Shown here: one piece after another, positions 9,253-20,720 of the stretch | Layout of the letters: the number at the start of each line of letters is the position of its first letter | How positions within the stretch are numbered: the first letter of the stretch is position 1 | Source: Usnea hakonensis | Taxonomy: Eukaryota > Ascomycota > Lecanoromycetes > Lecanorales > Parmeliaceae | NCBI GenBank assembly: GCA_013423325.1 | Contig: BLJB01000268.1 | Span: 62,001-126,000, forward strand | Reading direction: 5' to 3' | DNA: 64,000 nt | Position numbers and translations under genes: made by a program | The notes under the pieces: generated by a model | The model's input: only the letters and a program-made list of their open reading frames with translations | Database searches by the model: none | Told to the model about the DNA's origin: nothing

Positions 9253-11823
9253 ATGAGGGCCATTGTGGAATTGGCTCTGTTGGGCACGCTTTTCCATGCC
9301 TCTGTGTATGCCCAAGCGAGCTGCGAACAATGGTAGGTACATGTTAGATTAATTGCTGTAATTTTGTCCAATAAGAGGTTGAGCATTTTTTGTCATCCCA
9401 TTTGCGCAGTATACGAAATTTAGTGCTCTTGTACGGCCGAATGTTCAGAGGAAAACGCTAATTCGTCGTTTCCACAGCGCTGCACAGATATGCTGCGCCA
9501 ATTCGAATCAGGACTTATCGGAATCTTGTTGGAGCCAGTGTTCCTCATGCCAACAACAACTGGCAGAACTTGGGTGCCATATATTGGCTCCGACTCCCAC
9601 GTCTTCAGCTACTTACGTAGCGCCAACGCTCACAACCTCTTGGGGTCCAGGTCAGACAGCTAATTACATCAAGTGTGGATCTCGTTATGCCCATATTGAC
9701 ATCCCATTGCAGGACAATTCTGTCAGGCCTATGGTCCAGGCGAAGGTGGCGATACATGTATGACTATACCCGCGGGCTGTTACGTCGTGCCTTCTGGCTA
9801 TAATGTGGTACCACAACTGTTTTGTACCGCGACGGCTACTCCTAGTAGCAGTGTGGCCTCGAGCATCCCATCGAACATGCAAATTACGTCCAGTAGCATA
9901 GCTTCGTCAAGCACAATCCCACCGTCATCTACGCCAAGTTCATCGGCCTATCCATCAAGCACTGTAATAAGCATAGCATCAAGTTCCGCGCCCTCTGCGT
10001 TCTCGTCTACTACGGCGCCACAGACAACAACAACAGCAGCAGCAGCAACTTCAGTGACAGCTTCAAAAGCGACATCTTCATCCGCTGCAATAGTTGCTGG
10101 TGTAGTGACGAATGCTGCAAGTGCGAGTAGTGCCGCACAAGCTTTCTCCCAGAACCCGACCACCGACACAGAAAATGCTTTGAAACAGGCAGTCTCTGAC
10201 TTCCAAGATGGTGAACAGCCCTAGCCCCCATTGTTTCGTTGGTGCCTTTTCCTTGCAACTCTGTGTTCCCGCATCTTTCTAAAAGTCAAATCACTTGTGG
10301 AGATTTTGTCCGTCACACTCGCTAACGACATGTATCCAGCTACCACAGCGGCAAAAGCCCTTGCAGATGCAGCTGCCTTCACGGCTCTTAGCGCTGAGCT
10401 GGCGACAGTTCTTACTTCTCTGACTGAGGCCGCAGCAACTCTCGCGTCCGCAGAGGCTCTCGCTGACATCGCTGCGGCCGTCGCTCCTGAGCTCGCCGCC
10501 GCGGCAGCCGCCGCAGCTACTGCTCAAGAAATCGAGAACGCAGGCCCAGACAGTCCCGAGGCAACTGGCCACCAGCCATCGGCCAATAATCCGAGTGTGA
10601 CACAGCCGTCTCAGACAGTGTCTGCAAGTGGATCGGTTGCCAGCAGCTCTTCTATTGCGAGCGCCTCGTCAATCACGTCTGGGAGCGCCTCATTTACCAT
10701 CTCGTCCTCTGCAAGTGCCTCGGCCTCGACTTGTGATGCCTGTGTTGCTTGTGCAGACTCTACAATTGCTGCAATCCCGACGCCAGGCCCAGACGATCCT
10801 TTTTCCCAATACGCAGGCTCTATAACCGACAACACTACCACCACCAAGTCCAGGAAACGGTTCCATAATGCAGAATTTATCAAGATAGCGGCAAGAGCAA
10901 ATTCCGCAACCAGAGACGTCACAATATGTGGCCAGGGTTTTTCTGCTCCATCTTACAATTCCTACAGCTCAGCCGGTCTTGGAAACGCATACAGTCCTTA
11001 TTACAGCTATATGTTCCAACTTCCTCGATGTTCCACGTACAACTGGGCACTGACTCAAGGAACCACAGCCCCAGACAGCCTTAGCTACGCAACCGAGCAC
11101 ATCTACGAGCTTCAACTCATCGCCATCTTCCTCCGATGGCTATCTACCAACAATGCAGGCCTGCAAGCATATCTCGCCGTCAACAACAGAAATATATGCG
11201 GTAGCTTCATAAATCAAATCCTATTTGGCCAAGGACAACAATGGACCGTCACCAAATTCGGCGCCGGAGGCAACATCCAAACCGCCGGTAGCCGACCTAT
11301 CGACGAGCTCATGAGTCAGATGTCGGGCGGCAGTCGCCCAAATGAACTGGTATACCTCGAAACCCATCTTAACGGACTCAAAGCGCAACTTTTCGGCGGC
11401 AAAACCCCATCCACCATGACCATGGCCCCGGCTCAACTGGCTCTCGTCGGCGAATCCTCAGCTTTGTACCTCTACCTCCAAGACCCCCACGTATCCGCCA
11501 TCTTCAAAGCCGTGTCCAACCGCGTCAAGACTTTTTACGCGAAGCTGGACTCCGCCTGCGCGGGCGGCACTAGGGGTCCTTGTGCTGCGAAGGTGCAGTG
11601 GGCTGCTAGCTATCAGGCCTGGCAAGCGCAGTATTTACAGCAGATCGACGCGAGTTGGCAGGGGTGGAAGAACGCGCAGGTCGTCGCGGCTGTGGCGCAA
11701 ATCACGCCTAAGACGAGGGGTTCTGCTATGTGGCAATCGCTCTTGAATGCGGTGAACACGCAGACGAGTTCTGGATTTTTAAGTGGAGGGAGTTATACTT
11801 TTGCTGGGGGTTTGACCATCTAG
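9253..11823 (+). CDS. secreted Cys-rich and Ser/Thr-rich protein with C-terminal globular domain
   Basis: I join four exons, 9253-9332, 9478-9650, 9713-10210 and 10286-11823, into 762 aa. The start gives a signal peptide (MRAIVELALLGTLFHASVYAQ). It is followed by a cysteine-rich head with CCANSNQ, SCWSQCSSCQQQ and GQFCQAYGPGEGGDTC. A mucin-like Ser/Thr/Ala tract follows, then an Ala-rich helical stretch and a second Ser-rich linker (SVASSSSIASASS). The C-terminal domain of about 280 aa carries ATEHIYELQLIAIFLRWL. That pattern recalls regions found in fungal secreted chitinase-like proteins, but no catalytic motif is present. The last intron (75 bp, GTGAAC to AAAAG) removes a stop at 10222 and keeps the frame. 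It is therefore inferred, and the alternative is two separate genes. The likely location is cell wall or outside the cell. Confidence 0.7.
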
Positions 11824-13056
11824 GATCTGGAGCAGTATGAGATGTGTAAGCCCGAGAACGCCGACAAGGTCGAAAGGCCCACTGAATCTCATTTTCCAAG
11901 CTTGCATTTGATATCTGCCCAAAGTGTACACTACTTCCGATCCCGTTCGGCATTTTCATCAAGAATGATCCTCCTGACAATGTGCACTTCATCACCCCCT
12001 TACCCATTTTCTTAATAAAACCACCTTTCTTTCTTTCTTTCTTTCAAAGAGGTATGTACACATATTTCTACTATCTCTTGCTTCTCCCTTCCCACTTTTA
12101 CTTTTACTTTTATAAACAGACAAACCTCCCAAAGACTAGAGAGCGCGCTAGGGATAGAGGGATAGAGGGGTGAGGTGTTTTGGGAGGGGAGGGGAGAGGG
12201 GAGAGGGGTGAAGGGATGGGAGAAAGGGTAGAGAGGGGAGATGGGGGCGAGGGAGGGGAGGGATGGAGGAAGGACGTTAACCTACGTACCTACCTACGCA
12301 CGCACTTCTATCCTTATCTCATCCTATCCCCCCACCCATCTCCTCACCTACCACACACACCCACAAAAAATCCGCCGCCCCCCTCCCCTCTCCTCTCCTC
12401 CTGTCCCCTCCGCCTGCCCGTTCGTTCGTTCGTTCATTAATATTATTATTAATATTCATATTAACATTAACAAGAATGTTTAATGGCCATGTGGTTCCCC
12501 TGGTGGGGGTCCGGGGAAGGGGAGTTTTTGGTTGGTTGGGTGGGGAGAGGGAGGGGGAAGGGAATCAATCATGGGGAGGGGAGTGGGTGTGTTATGGGTT
12601 GATTTGATTTGATTGGTTGGTTGATTATTTATGCTATCTATCTTGGGATGTGCGGCATAGGTGTCATCTCCGTGAATTCTTCCCTCCTTCTTTCTTTCTC
12701 GCCCTTCCTGTCTGTCTTCTTACTTCCTTTCTTTCACACCTCTTCTATCCTTCCTTCCTGCCCCCCATGTCCTCTTCCAAAGATTAGCCATTCAGTGGAA
12801 GTGTGAATCCCATCTTGGTGCCATGTTCGCTGAAGCAATCAGAAAGCAGGAAATTGTTTCGGAATCCTTCGTGGCGTACGTAGCAAAGAGACTTGAGCCA
12901 AGGCGAGAATGTGCGCCGGTGAGATTTGCGTCAGGGTGTCCAGACGGCGTGTGTCCGAATTACTGGTGTCCCTTTGTCTCGGGTCGGTGTCATTCTCATT
13001 CGCCTTATGATCATGAGGGATCATTCGTGGCATCGTATGTCGTCATGGTGATTTGC
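11824..13056. other. low-complexity intergenic region
   Basis: Strand-asymmetric DNA: purine-rich GGGGAGA repeats at 12180-12270, pyrimidine-rich at 12320-12430, a TTCG/ATT microsatellite at 12418-12470 and GGTTG repeats near 12520-12630. No gene is supported. Confidence 0.6.
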
Positions 13057-13695
13057 TCAATCGTAGTATCCGTCATCCTTGGCCGGCACAGGCAGCACAC
13101 CTCGGGACCCGGCGCTGTAGTACGTGGGTCGCGGCTTGTATCGACGCTCTCGCTCCTTCATGTCGGCTTCGTAGAGACTGCCTCGGCCGGAGGGGGAGTG
13201 CTTCTCGCGCCGGGATGAGGGCGCTACGGCCGTCTCGAGCATGGGCTTCCGAACGTATCGGGGTTCTTGTGGGCGTCGGTGCTCAAAGGTGGGCTGCACC
13301 ACCCGAGGTGGGAGCCGGTGTGACTCATTTTGGCTGGTGACGGGAACTTTTCGGCGTGTACGAAGGCCGCGTTCCATTGCCTTGAGTAGGTCCCGGATGA
13401 CGATACAGTCTGCTGGAATCTCCATCTGCACTCTTCGGTCGTCGTCAAGGTCCACTACGGAGAATGTTTGGCCAGCTCGATTGAAGATGTACTGGGAAAC
13501 GTCGAGGGCTCGCTGGTTGCCTTTGGAGCAGAGGCTGCCTCCTTTGCGGTGCACTTCATATGGACGTGCGCAGGTGAAGCAGTGGGAGGCGTGGCGGGCG
13601 AATGCTTTCATGACATAGAGCTCGTCGTCATGGGGAAGACGCGAGTAGGTCACGGGAATGGGCGCGAAGCCGACTTGACGAGATGGGGAAGCCAT
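13057..13695 (-). CDS. conserved fungal protein of unknown function with Cys/His cluster
   Basis: A single exon encoding 212 aa. The start is the ATG of MASPSRQVGF. The open frame continues upstream but reads like untranslated leader. The N-terminal half is globular. It has a cluster of potential metal ligands, ASHCFTCARPYEVH followed by GGSLCSKGNQ, and a conserved-looking block VEIPADCIVIRDLL-like (here MEIPADCIVIRDLLKAME). The C-terminal half is basic, Arg/Pro/Tyr-rich and probably disordered. I recognise this as a type of protein seen in other filamentous ascomycetes, with no assigned function. It is a lone gene between two low-complexity regions. Confidence 0.7.
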   Translation of the reverse strand: MASPSRQVGFAPIPVTYSRLPHDDELYVMKAFARHASHCFTCARPYEVHRKGGSLCSKGNQRALDVSQYIFNRAGQTFSVVDLDDDRRVQMEIPADCIVIRDLLKAMERGLRTRRKVPVTSQNESHRLPPRVVQPTFEHRRPQEPRYVRKPMLETAVAPSSRREKHSPSGRGSLYEADMKERERRYKPRPTYYSAGSRGVLPVPAKDDGYYD

Positions 13696-16669
13696 TGCAA
13701 TTTGAGTAGGTTTGGGTTTTGGTGAAGCTGGGGGTGTTGACGGTGGGGTTGTAATGTAGTAATAAGTCGTCTTGGTGTACTGAGGAGACACCTTGAGAGT
13801 GGGCGATAGTGGGCTGTTTAAGTAGAAAGATGTGAATGTTGTGGAGAGTTGATGACGACAATGGTAACAGGGTATGATGTCAGGCAATCCTTGATGTGGA
13901 GAAGAAGGATTGGATATGAAATGTTGTGTTTCAAAGGTGGATGTTATGAATGGTGTTAAGGATGGTGTTAAGGAAAGGGTAAGTGGGCGAAGCAAGGGTC
14001 TACCTTGGCCCACGCCGTATGTTATGTTTGCGTTTGAGAAGTGTTATGGTTCTGAAGAAAAGGAAAGAAAGAAGAAAGAAAAGAGATGTGGGCAATGGAG
14101 GGATGATATAGAAAATGGAAAAATCGGAATCAAGAGAGGAGAAGATGTAATTGGTGCCTGGGGTGGATTCACCCCATTATGGCCTAGCTTCAGAGTCATA
14201 GGCAGCAATTGCCCTATCGACGCAGGGATCCGACCAGTTCGTGCTAAAATGTTTGGCCACGGTATGGTAGTGTTATGGTTGTAGTGGCCCGAAGATGAAA
14301 GATCAGCTGAGACTTGTCAGTGGTCAATTGCTGCCTGCAAAGTGCATCTGGCCGTTCCCGTCATCCGTTGACGAACAAACGCGTTTGGCCTTGTGGCGCT
14401 GCCAAAGCCATCAAGCCACAATTAAAAGAGGCTGACGAGCTCATTCCCGCGAGGCTGCCGTCTAGAACGCGGCAATCCCTCCACTGTGGGTCGCATTTGA
14501 TTATGTGCATTGCATTGCGCGGACTGATCTTCAGATTCAGATATCCCAAGAGTGTTGTGAGTTGCAGACTGCGCCTACTCGTTGGCGTGTGGTCATAGAA
14601 GGGATTGAGTGGGTTGTTATGACTGGGTCATGACTGTTGGGTCAAGAAAGATGAGAGATGAAAGAATGAATCAAGAGAAAGTGGGGTCACATCGGACGCC
14701 AAGCGGTCAAGCGAGACATCTATACCCTTTTGGGAGTGGCTTGGCTCTTAGCGTAGGATTATAAAGTAGGTATGACTGCGCGTCAATGCCAAGAGGGCAA
14801 CTAAAGTACTTTAAGTAAGGTAGGTAGGTAAGGTAGTGTTACCTTAGTGTCAGATCTCAGCTGGACTCTGTCGACAGGTTGAACGAAAGGCAGACTCGGG
14901 CATAAGGTAATCCATCCCACCAATAATCTATCCTACCTACCTATCATCTTCCGTCTCCTTCTCTTCTTTTCTGTTCTGTTCTTCTGCCACATATCAGTCA
15001 TTCTTCCGACTGCCATACTGTCATACTGCCAGACGGTCACACCTGCCACGTCAGCGCTTTCTTTTTCCCGACCATTATCATGGTCCTTGCTCCAGGATGT
15101 TCCAGCGCACGAATCAGAACACCTTATTCGACCATGTCGCCGTAAATACTTTGTGTAGGGATACGTATTCTCTCAATCCTACTCGTGGAGAACAATTCAC
15201 CCTTCGGCACGGCTGTTCATCTCTCCGTTTGCCAAGGAATCAAACCCCCTCCATCTCAACCCCCAGTCTCCGCCATAAACCTTCAGCCAACTGCAATCAA
15301 TTCCAGACCAGTATGCTTGAGTCCACTCGAAACTTGGCAGCCCACAAATCTCGCGGCAGACTCTTTGTAGATAGAACTTGTCAGCATCTCCCAACCCTAA
15401 ACCTGGACTGTGTAAGTATGTTGGCACAATACATGGCCCTCACATCCCCCAAGCACGACAAACAGCCAACGCTCAGGCCTATCATCTATGAAACACACTC
15501 CTCCTTTCCACCAGGCTGTCTCCAACTTTTCTTTTCACCAACCTTTCCAATCCTTCAATGACGTTTTCAGTTGCCTCCTGTCTTCAGCCTCATGCAACAA
15601 GAGATGAGTGTGTGTGCTATGTGATAACGCCTCGCAGCAAGTTGGTTTTGTCATCTGCTATCGTCACCGTGCGCGTCCTAATTTTTTTCCAAAGAACAGA
15701 AAGAAAAAAAATGAAAGAAAAAGCTACGGGATATACCGGCTGGGGATGTCTCACTTGATCCTTCCCTCCCTCTCGGGGGTTTTGCCTTGATTCTTTCTTG
15801 TTGCCTGAACGGCTTTTGCTTTTTTTCTCTTCTTCTTCTCTTTTTTTTCTTACCGTGCCGCAACCAACACCGGTGAGAAGGTGCTGTCCTCCAGGCTGCC
15901 ATCTTCGGCTTTGACACATCTCCGATAGGGTAGACCGGTTACGCAGTCATAGTGACTTGTTTGCGGTATCAGCCTGATGGTTGGAAGAATAGAATGCACT
16001 GTGGATTTGTAAGTGAGGGGGGATTTGTTTGATTGAGGCATTGTTGTGGAAACCACACTATCGTTTCTCACCGAAAGCGGGAATCCCTGCTGCGTTTTGT
16101 CCCAGAGGAGGACGAATTATCAATCATCACGGAGCATTCTATAGCCAGTCATCCAACCACCCCATACCTCCCTCACCTGATACGCCCAACCACTCCTCGA
16201 CCTAGCTCTCGGCATCTGAACCCTCGCTTCCCGTGTCATTTTTCTGCTGTATCGACAGCCGCAGTGTGAACCTCGAAACTATAACAGCAATTCCTCCCCA
16301 ATACCCATCATACTACCCACCCAGCCTTATAACCCCCAACCAAATCCATTTCCCCACCGACCCTCACCAAAACCCACTCTCACCCTCTCTATCCCTCACT
16401 CCACTCCCCACAATCCCTCCTTCTCCAGGCATAAATAACCACCCCACAACCAACTATCTCTATCTTTAGCTAACCCTCCCTCCCCACCAAAATCATCTAT
16501 CAAAGCAAAGCCCGTTTTTCCGTGCAGCACAATTTACCCCGCCCTCACTTCCCTCCCCTCGGCTCCCTCCCCATCATCTATCCCCCCCACACACACACCC
16601 CCCTCCCTTTACCTTCACCTATCTCTCCTCACATCCCTACCCCCCCCCCACTTTCACATCCCATACCCA

Positions 16670-16712
16670 NNNNNNNNNNNNNNNNNNNNNNNNNNNNNNN
16701 NNNNNNNNNNNN
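16670..16712. other. assembly gap (43 N)
   Basis: An unresolved run of N inside CCCCAC-rich low-complexity sequence. Confidence 0.98.
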
Positions 16713-17112
16713 CCATCTCATCCCACCCCACCCCCCCATCCCCCCCCCTCCCCCCCATCTACCTCTCTATCCCTACACATGCCATGCCCATGCCATATTA
16801 AACAAACAAATAGAGCCTGAGCCTGAGAGTAAGATTGAGATTGAGAGAGAGATTGAACTTGAAGTTGAACTTCTTGAACCTAAACTTAAGAGCTTACCTA
16901 CATTACAACAGTATGGAAATACCCTCCCGAACGAACAGTGAGGTGGAATGGTGGGGTGGTGGAATGGTGGAATGGTGGGGGGAAGGGAGGGGGAAGGGAG
17001 GGGTAAGGTGGGGAGGTGAGGTAGGGGGGGTAAGGGGAGATGAGGAGGTTGATGACTGCTTTGGGGTTTAATTCCCTTCTTTTTTTTTTCTTTCTTTATT
17101 TTTTCTTTTTTT

Positions 17113-17116
17113 GGGG

Positions 17117-17152
<36 letters not shown>

Positions 17153-17180
17153 GGGGGGGGGGTGGGGGCGGGGGGAATGT
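17113..17180. repeat. poly-G tract downstream of the RING gene
   Basis: A G homopolymer of about 45 bases with single A, T and C interruptions. It follows a T-rich run and lies roughly 160 bp beyond the stop of the minus-strand RING-like gene. Confidence 0.85.
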
Positions 17181-17334
17181 GGTTTGGTTTGCCTTGGGAG
17201 CGAAGAGAGGTGAAATTGCATGATTACCTGTTGCGAACTTCGTCATAGATAGATAGCACCCTTCTTCTCTCAGAACAAAACAAAACAAAAAAAAGCAAAA
17301 GAAAAGCCCCATCTCCATCTCCCTCGCAGCCTCC

Positions 17335-19500
17335 TCACAACCTCGCCACCACACTCATCGCAAAGCTCCTCTCGGCCCCCACCCTCAACGCCGCCCCCAC
17401 ACTCGCCGCCCCCTCCCTCCTCACCCCAACCGGCGTCCTGCCCAGCAAATAATCCTCCATCCGCTGCATCTGCCTGCCTTCCTCCGACGCCGGCTGCTCT
17501 CCCGTACCATCATCCCTGCCCCCCGGCCACGCTATCCTCTCGCTTTCCCGAAACGGACTCGAGAGATGCGCCACGCGCTCTGTGAGTCGGGCGACGGCCA
17601 GGTCGTGGTTTGTGGATGCGGCGATGCGGGCGAGACGTTCGCTGAGGCGGGTGTGCCAGCGGGATTTGTGGACGGTTGGGAGGTGGAGGTGCGTGGTGGA
17701 GAGGAGGCGTTCGAGGTGGATGCGGTGGTCGATGTTGACGGATGGGAGGGGGCGGAAGTCGGTGAAGCGCGTTACCATTTCTGTGTGCAAGCGGGGGAAG
17801 GTTTGCAGGATGCGCCGCCAGGTGGGGGTCCCGCTCGCGCGCTCGGCGATGAAGGCGTCGAGGTTTGACATGTTGACGATTGTGAGGGCTAGGTCGTGGT
17901 TTGCGAGGGCGGTGTCGTCGGTGGATTGTTCGATGGTGCGGACGACGCCTTCGCAGAATTGCAGCCACATGTGGTGTTTGCGCTTGTTGGTGGCTTCTTG
18001 CTCGCGTTGGAGGTCGTGCTGGTTTTCGGCGGCGGTGAACATGGAGGCGATGCCGTTGTCGTCTTCTATGGCGACGGGAGCGGCCTCTACTGGTGCTTGG
18101 GTGTTCGCGACAGCTGATCTCTGAGCGTTTACTCGCCGGAGTGCTTCCATGCCTATATTCAATCTTCGAAGTATTTCTTCAGTCCGCGCTACATCAGATT
18201 CAATCTGATTGCCCGTAGAGCTCGCCGACTCCGTCTGGTTGATCTCCGCCCGATAAGACACAGAAAAGGGATGATGACGATGTGAAGCCCCTGAACCCAT
18301 GGTCGCCGTAACATCCTCCCGCTCCCTCTGATGGACTCCTTCCGGTGATAAGTAAGGCGAAGGTCTGTCGACGGAAGGAGCGATCTCAGACAATGTTGAG
18401 GTGGTCGCCTCGGCCGGTCTTTGAGCAGCTACCGGCTCAATAGAATGTCCTCCGATTGGACCGTCGAGCCCAGCCACGATCGGTCTAGCTGTGGAACTTT
18501 GGCGTACTCTTCCTTCTCTCAGTCGTCTTGGAGCCCTTGGCTGGAGTCTGACACGAGGTCCACGTGTAAGTGCATGACGTGCAGCTTCACGCACGGCGTC
18601 GTATTCCACCGGTCCTACTTCTCCCACATCTAATCTTCTCTCGACCTGTTGCGTTGTATTCTCACGTTGTCTTACTGGACTCTCAGCTGGACCAGGCGTT
18701 CCCCGCCTCCTAATTGGTGCAATTCGGCGGGGTGCACGGACATGCGTCTCACCCTGTCCTGGATTTCGCGTCTCATTATTTTCTCTCACTCCCCCCACAT
18801 CCAAACGCCCTTCCATTCGTTGCGCTAGCCCCACAATTTGTTGCATCATTTCCTGATATCGTCTGGTGGTTTCGTCATACTGTCTAGTTTGCTCATCTAC
18901 CACAGTCTCAATTGGACCAGGCGTTTCCTGCCTCCTAGCTGGTGCGACTTGGCGGGGGGCAGGGACATCCGTCTCACTCCGCCCCGGATCCTGCGACTCG
19001 TTAATTTCTTCAAATCGTCGCCTTGACTGCCCTTCTCGCAGGCCGTTAAGCTGGGTGGACCTGGATGTTTCCATTCTCCTTCTTCTGGAACTCCGTTGGG
19101 AAGGGAAATCATTCTTGTCCCAGTCGTCGAAAATTTTCGCTCGGCAATTTGGGCAGCTGTTATTCCCGCTTCTTGACAGTGGGGACAGCCATTTGAGGAT
19201 GCAGCTCATTCCAAAGACGTGCCCGCAGTCAAGTCTGATGGGCACTTCTGGGTTCTCGCCGCGAAGGAAGCCCTCTGAGCATATTGTGCATCGAAAGTCA
19301 CCGCCAAGCTCGGAGGCGACCATTCGGCGCGTCTTGCAGAAAAATTGGGTGATCAGAACTGCGGCATGGGCGTCAAGGTGTTCATCTTGTGCGTGCAGCT
19401 GGTCTTGAGCCGAGTTGGGGGCTGGGGCCTGAGTAGGGATCTGAGCTTGATTTTGCGTATTGCTCTGGCTGATGCCAAGATTCGAACGAGGTTCGCTCAT
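17335..19500 (-). CDS. RING-type zinc-finger protein (putative E3 ligase)
   Basis: A single exon encoding 721 aa. The RING-like segment lies at residues 71-119: C71-x2-C74, then C92-G-H94, C100, C116-x2-C119, with the hallmark ILKWL after the fourth ligand block. Position 97, where a RING expects His or Cys, is Gly (sequence DCGHVFGMSC). The domain is therefore either degenerate or uses another ligand. Most of the rest is Arg/Glu/Gln/Pro-rich and probably disordered, with repeated QVAPARRQETPGP-like and RIAPIRRRGTPGP-like segments at about 195 and 265. A helical C-terminal region of about 250 aa looks globular. If active, it would transfer ubiquitin, but substrate and location cannot be read from the sequence. 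Confidence 0.78.
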   Translation of the reverse strand: MSEPRSNLGISQSNTQNQAQIPTQAPAPNSAQDQLHAQDEHLDAHAAVLITQFFCKTRRMVASELGGDFRCTICSEGFLRGENPEVPIRLDCGHVFGMSCILKWLSPLSRSGNNSCPNCRAKIFDDWDKNDFPSQRSSRRRRMETSRSTQLNGLREGQSRRRFEEINESQDPGRSETDVPAPRQVAPARRQETPGPIETVVDEQTRQYDETTRRYQEMMQQIVGLAQRMEGRLDVGGVRENNETRNPGQGETHVRAPRRIAPIRRRGTPGPAESPVRQRENTTQQVERRLDVGEVGPVEYDAVREAARHALTRGPRVRLQPRAPRRLREGRVRQSSTARPIVAGLDGPIGGHSIEPVAAQRPAEATTSTLSEIAPSVDRPSPYLSPEGVHQREREDVTATMGSGASHRHHPFSVSYRAEINQTESASSTGNQIESDVARTEEILRRLNIGMEALRRVNAQRSAVANTQAPVEAAPVAIEDDNGIASMFTAAENQHDLQREQEATNKRKHHMWLQFCEGVVRTIEQSTDDTALANHDLALTIVNMSNLDAFIAERASGTPTWRRILQTFPRLHTEMVTRFTDFRPLPSVNIDHRIHLERLLSTTHLHLPTVHKSRWHTRLSERLARIAASTNHDLAVARLTERVAHLSSPFRESERIAWPGGRDDGTGEQPASEEGRQMQRMEDYLLGRTPVGVRREGAASVGAALRVGAERSFAMSVVARL

Positions 19501-20720
19501 GATTAGATGTGCCTCTCAACAAGAGCTGAAGATGGCTCACTCCACCTACGAGTGAGATAGAAAGGATGATATCTTATTTGGTGTTCTAGATATGCATCGC
19601 TGAATTCGTCGAAGGGCATTGTGTCGTTGCCTGAGTCGGTTCATAGCAGAGGTCAAGGTAGCCGTTTGTGTTGGGAACAAACAAAGAAGTGTTGAGAGTT
19701 ATTGAATCGCAGTTTGATGGAGAGAGTATGTGTGATACTTACGCTTTCATAAATCGCAAGCCAAGCATCACTTGGAGTAGTCGATCTAGAGGTAGCTAGA
19801 AAATGTAAAGCTAGAGCAGAATGTCAGGAGCTATTCACAGCCACGAGCTGTAAAGATATGTGTAGAAGGGATCTGTGTTCATCACGCCAATTAAAAATGC
19901 ACAGTATAGTGAATTGTAGAGGGAGGGCACACGAGCTCACATCAAGGTCCTAAAGCCTCGTGTCATCAATCATCGCGTCTTTCCCTCTATGTCAACCCTC
20001 TCGTCATGCAAGGAAAGTCGCCTATGCATATCGAGGCTTCGACAATGATACACCAATCTACGCGTGGAAAAAGCTGTACATGATATGTAGGAGTATAGTT
20101 GTAGGACATTTGTTCGTACTTGGGAAGGTGACACTGGATTGCCAAGACTGCGTGACTGTGCGAAGCGGTTCCCGTAATCTCACGCGTCCTTTTGGCCCTC
20201 TGTGGTGATGCGATACGGTGCTGTAGACCTTTTCTCGCGTCTACAACATAATCTAGATGGTAACATCGTAGGAGTCAAGGCTAGGGCGAATCTGAGGAGA
20301 TGATTTGTGCTCTGGGGGATCCATCTAATGAGTCAACACAATACTGGTAAATTTTACCAGTTTCGCCTTGTAGATTCTGGTCGGTGAGCTTGGATTGATT
20401 ATTTTGAATCATGTGTCTATCTTAGTTTCTGTGCGCAGTATTCCTTCTATCTGGTATGCAAGTTTGAGACTAAGACGGGAAAGGTCTGGGGTAGAGACTT
20501 CCAAGTTGCAAAGCTGCCAATTTCATATGACCGCCATAACAAGGCCCTCAAAGTCCAATTTGAGAGATTGAGCATCGTTGGGCTTGATTGCGATCGACAA
20601 CTCCATAACTTCGTGAGAATTTGTAGAAGGCATGGAGATAGAAGTTTCCTCATGGCCGACAAATAGACGCGTTGTTTCTGTAAAAGTATCGCAGTCTTCA
20701 TTTCTCCCCCTCATCACACC
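19501..20720. other. intergenic region, nothing recognised
   Basis: Contains the shared flank of two minus-strand genes. Open frames are short, and I see no tRNA, repeat or conserved motif. Confidence 0.5.

Larger units (their letters stand above)
13696..17334. other. intergenic region with assembly gap and low-complexity DNA
   Basis: Long open frames such as 15097-15561 have random composition. GGTA microsatellites lie near 14815-14840. A strongly pyrimidine-rich stretch runs from 16270 to 16790 around a run of N. No RNA gene or conserved coding frame is visible. Confidence 0.55.

Noticed and set aside
10231..11823. Independent gene starting with a TTG-like or internal ATG
   Set aside because: The frame has no own signal peptide or convincing start and splices in phase to the upstream secreted frame.
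15097..15561. Plus-strand frame of 154 codons
   Set aside because: The composition looks random, there is no conserved block, and the surroundings are non-coding.
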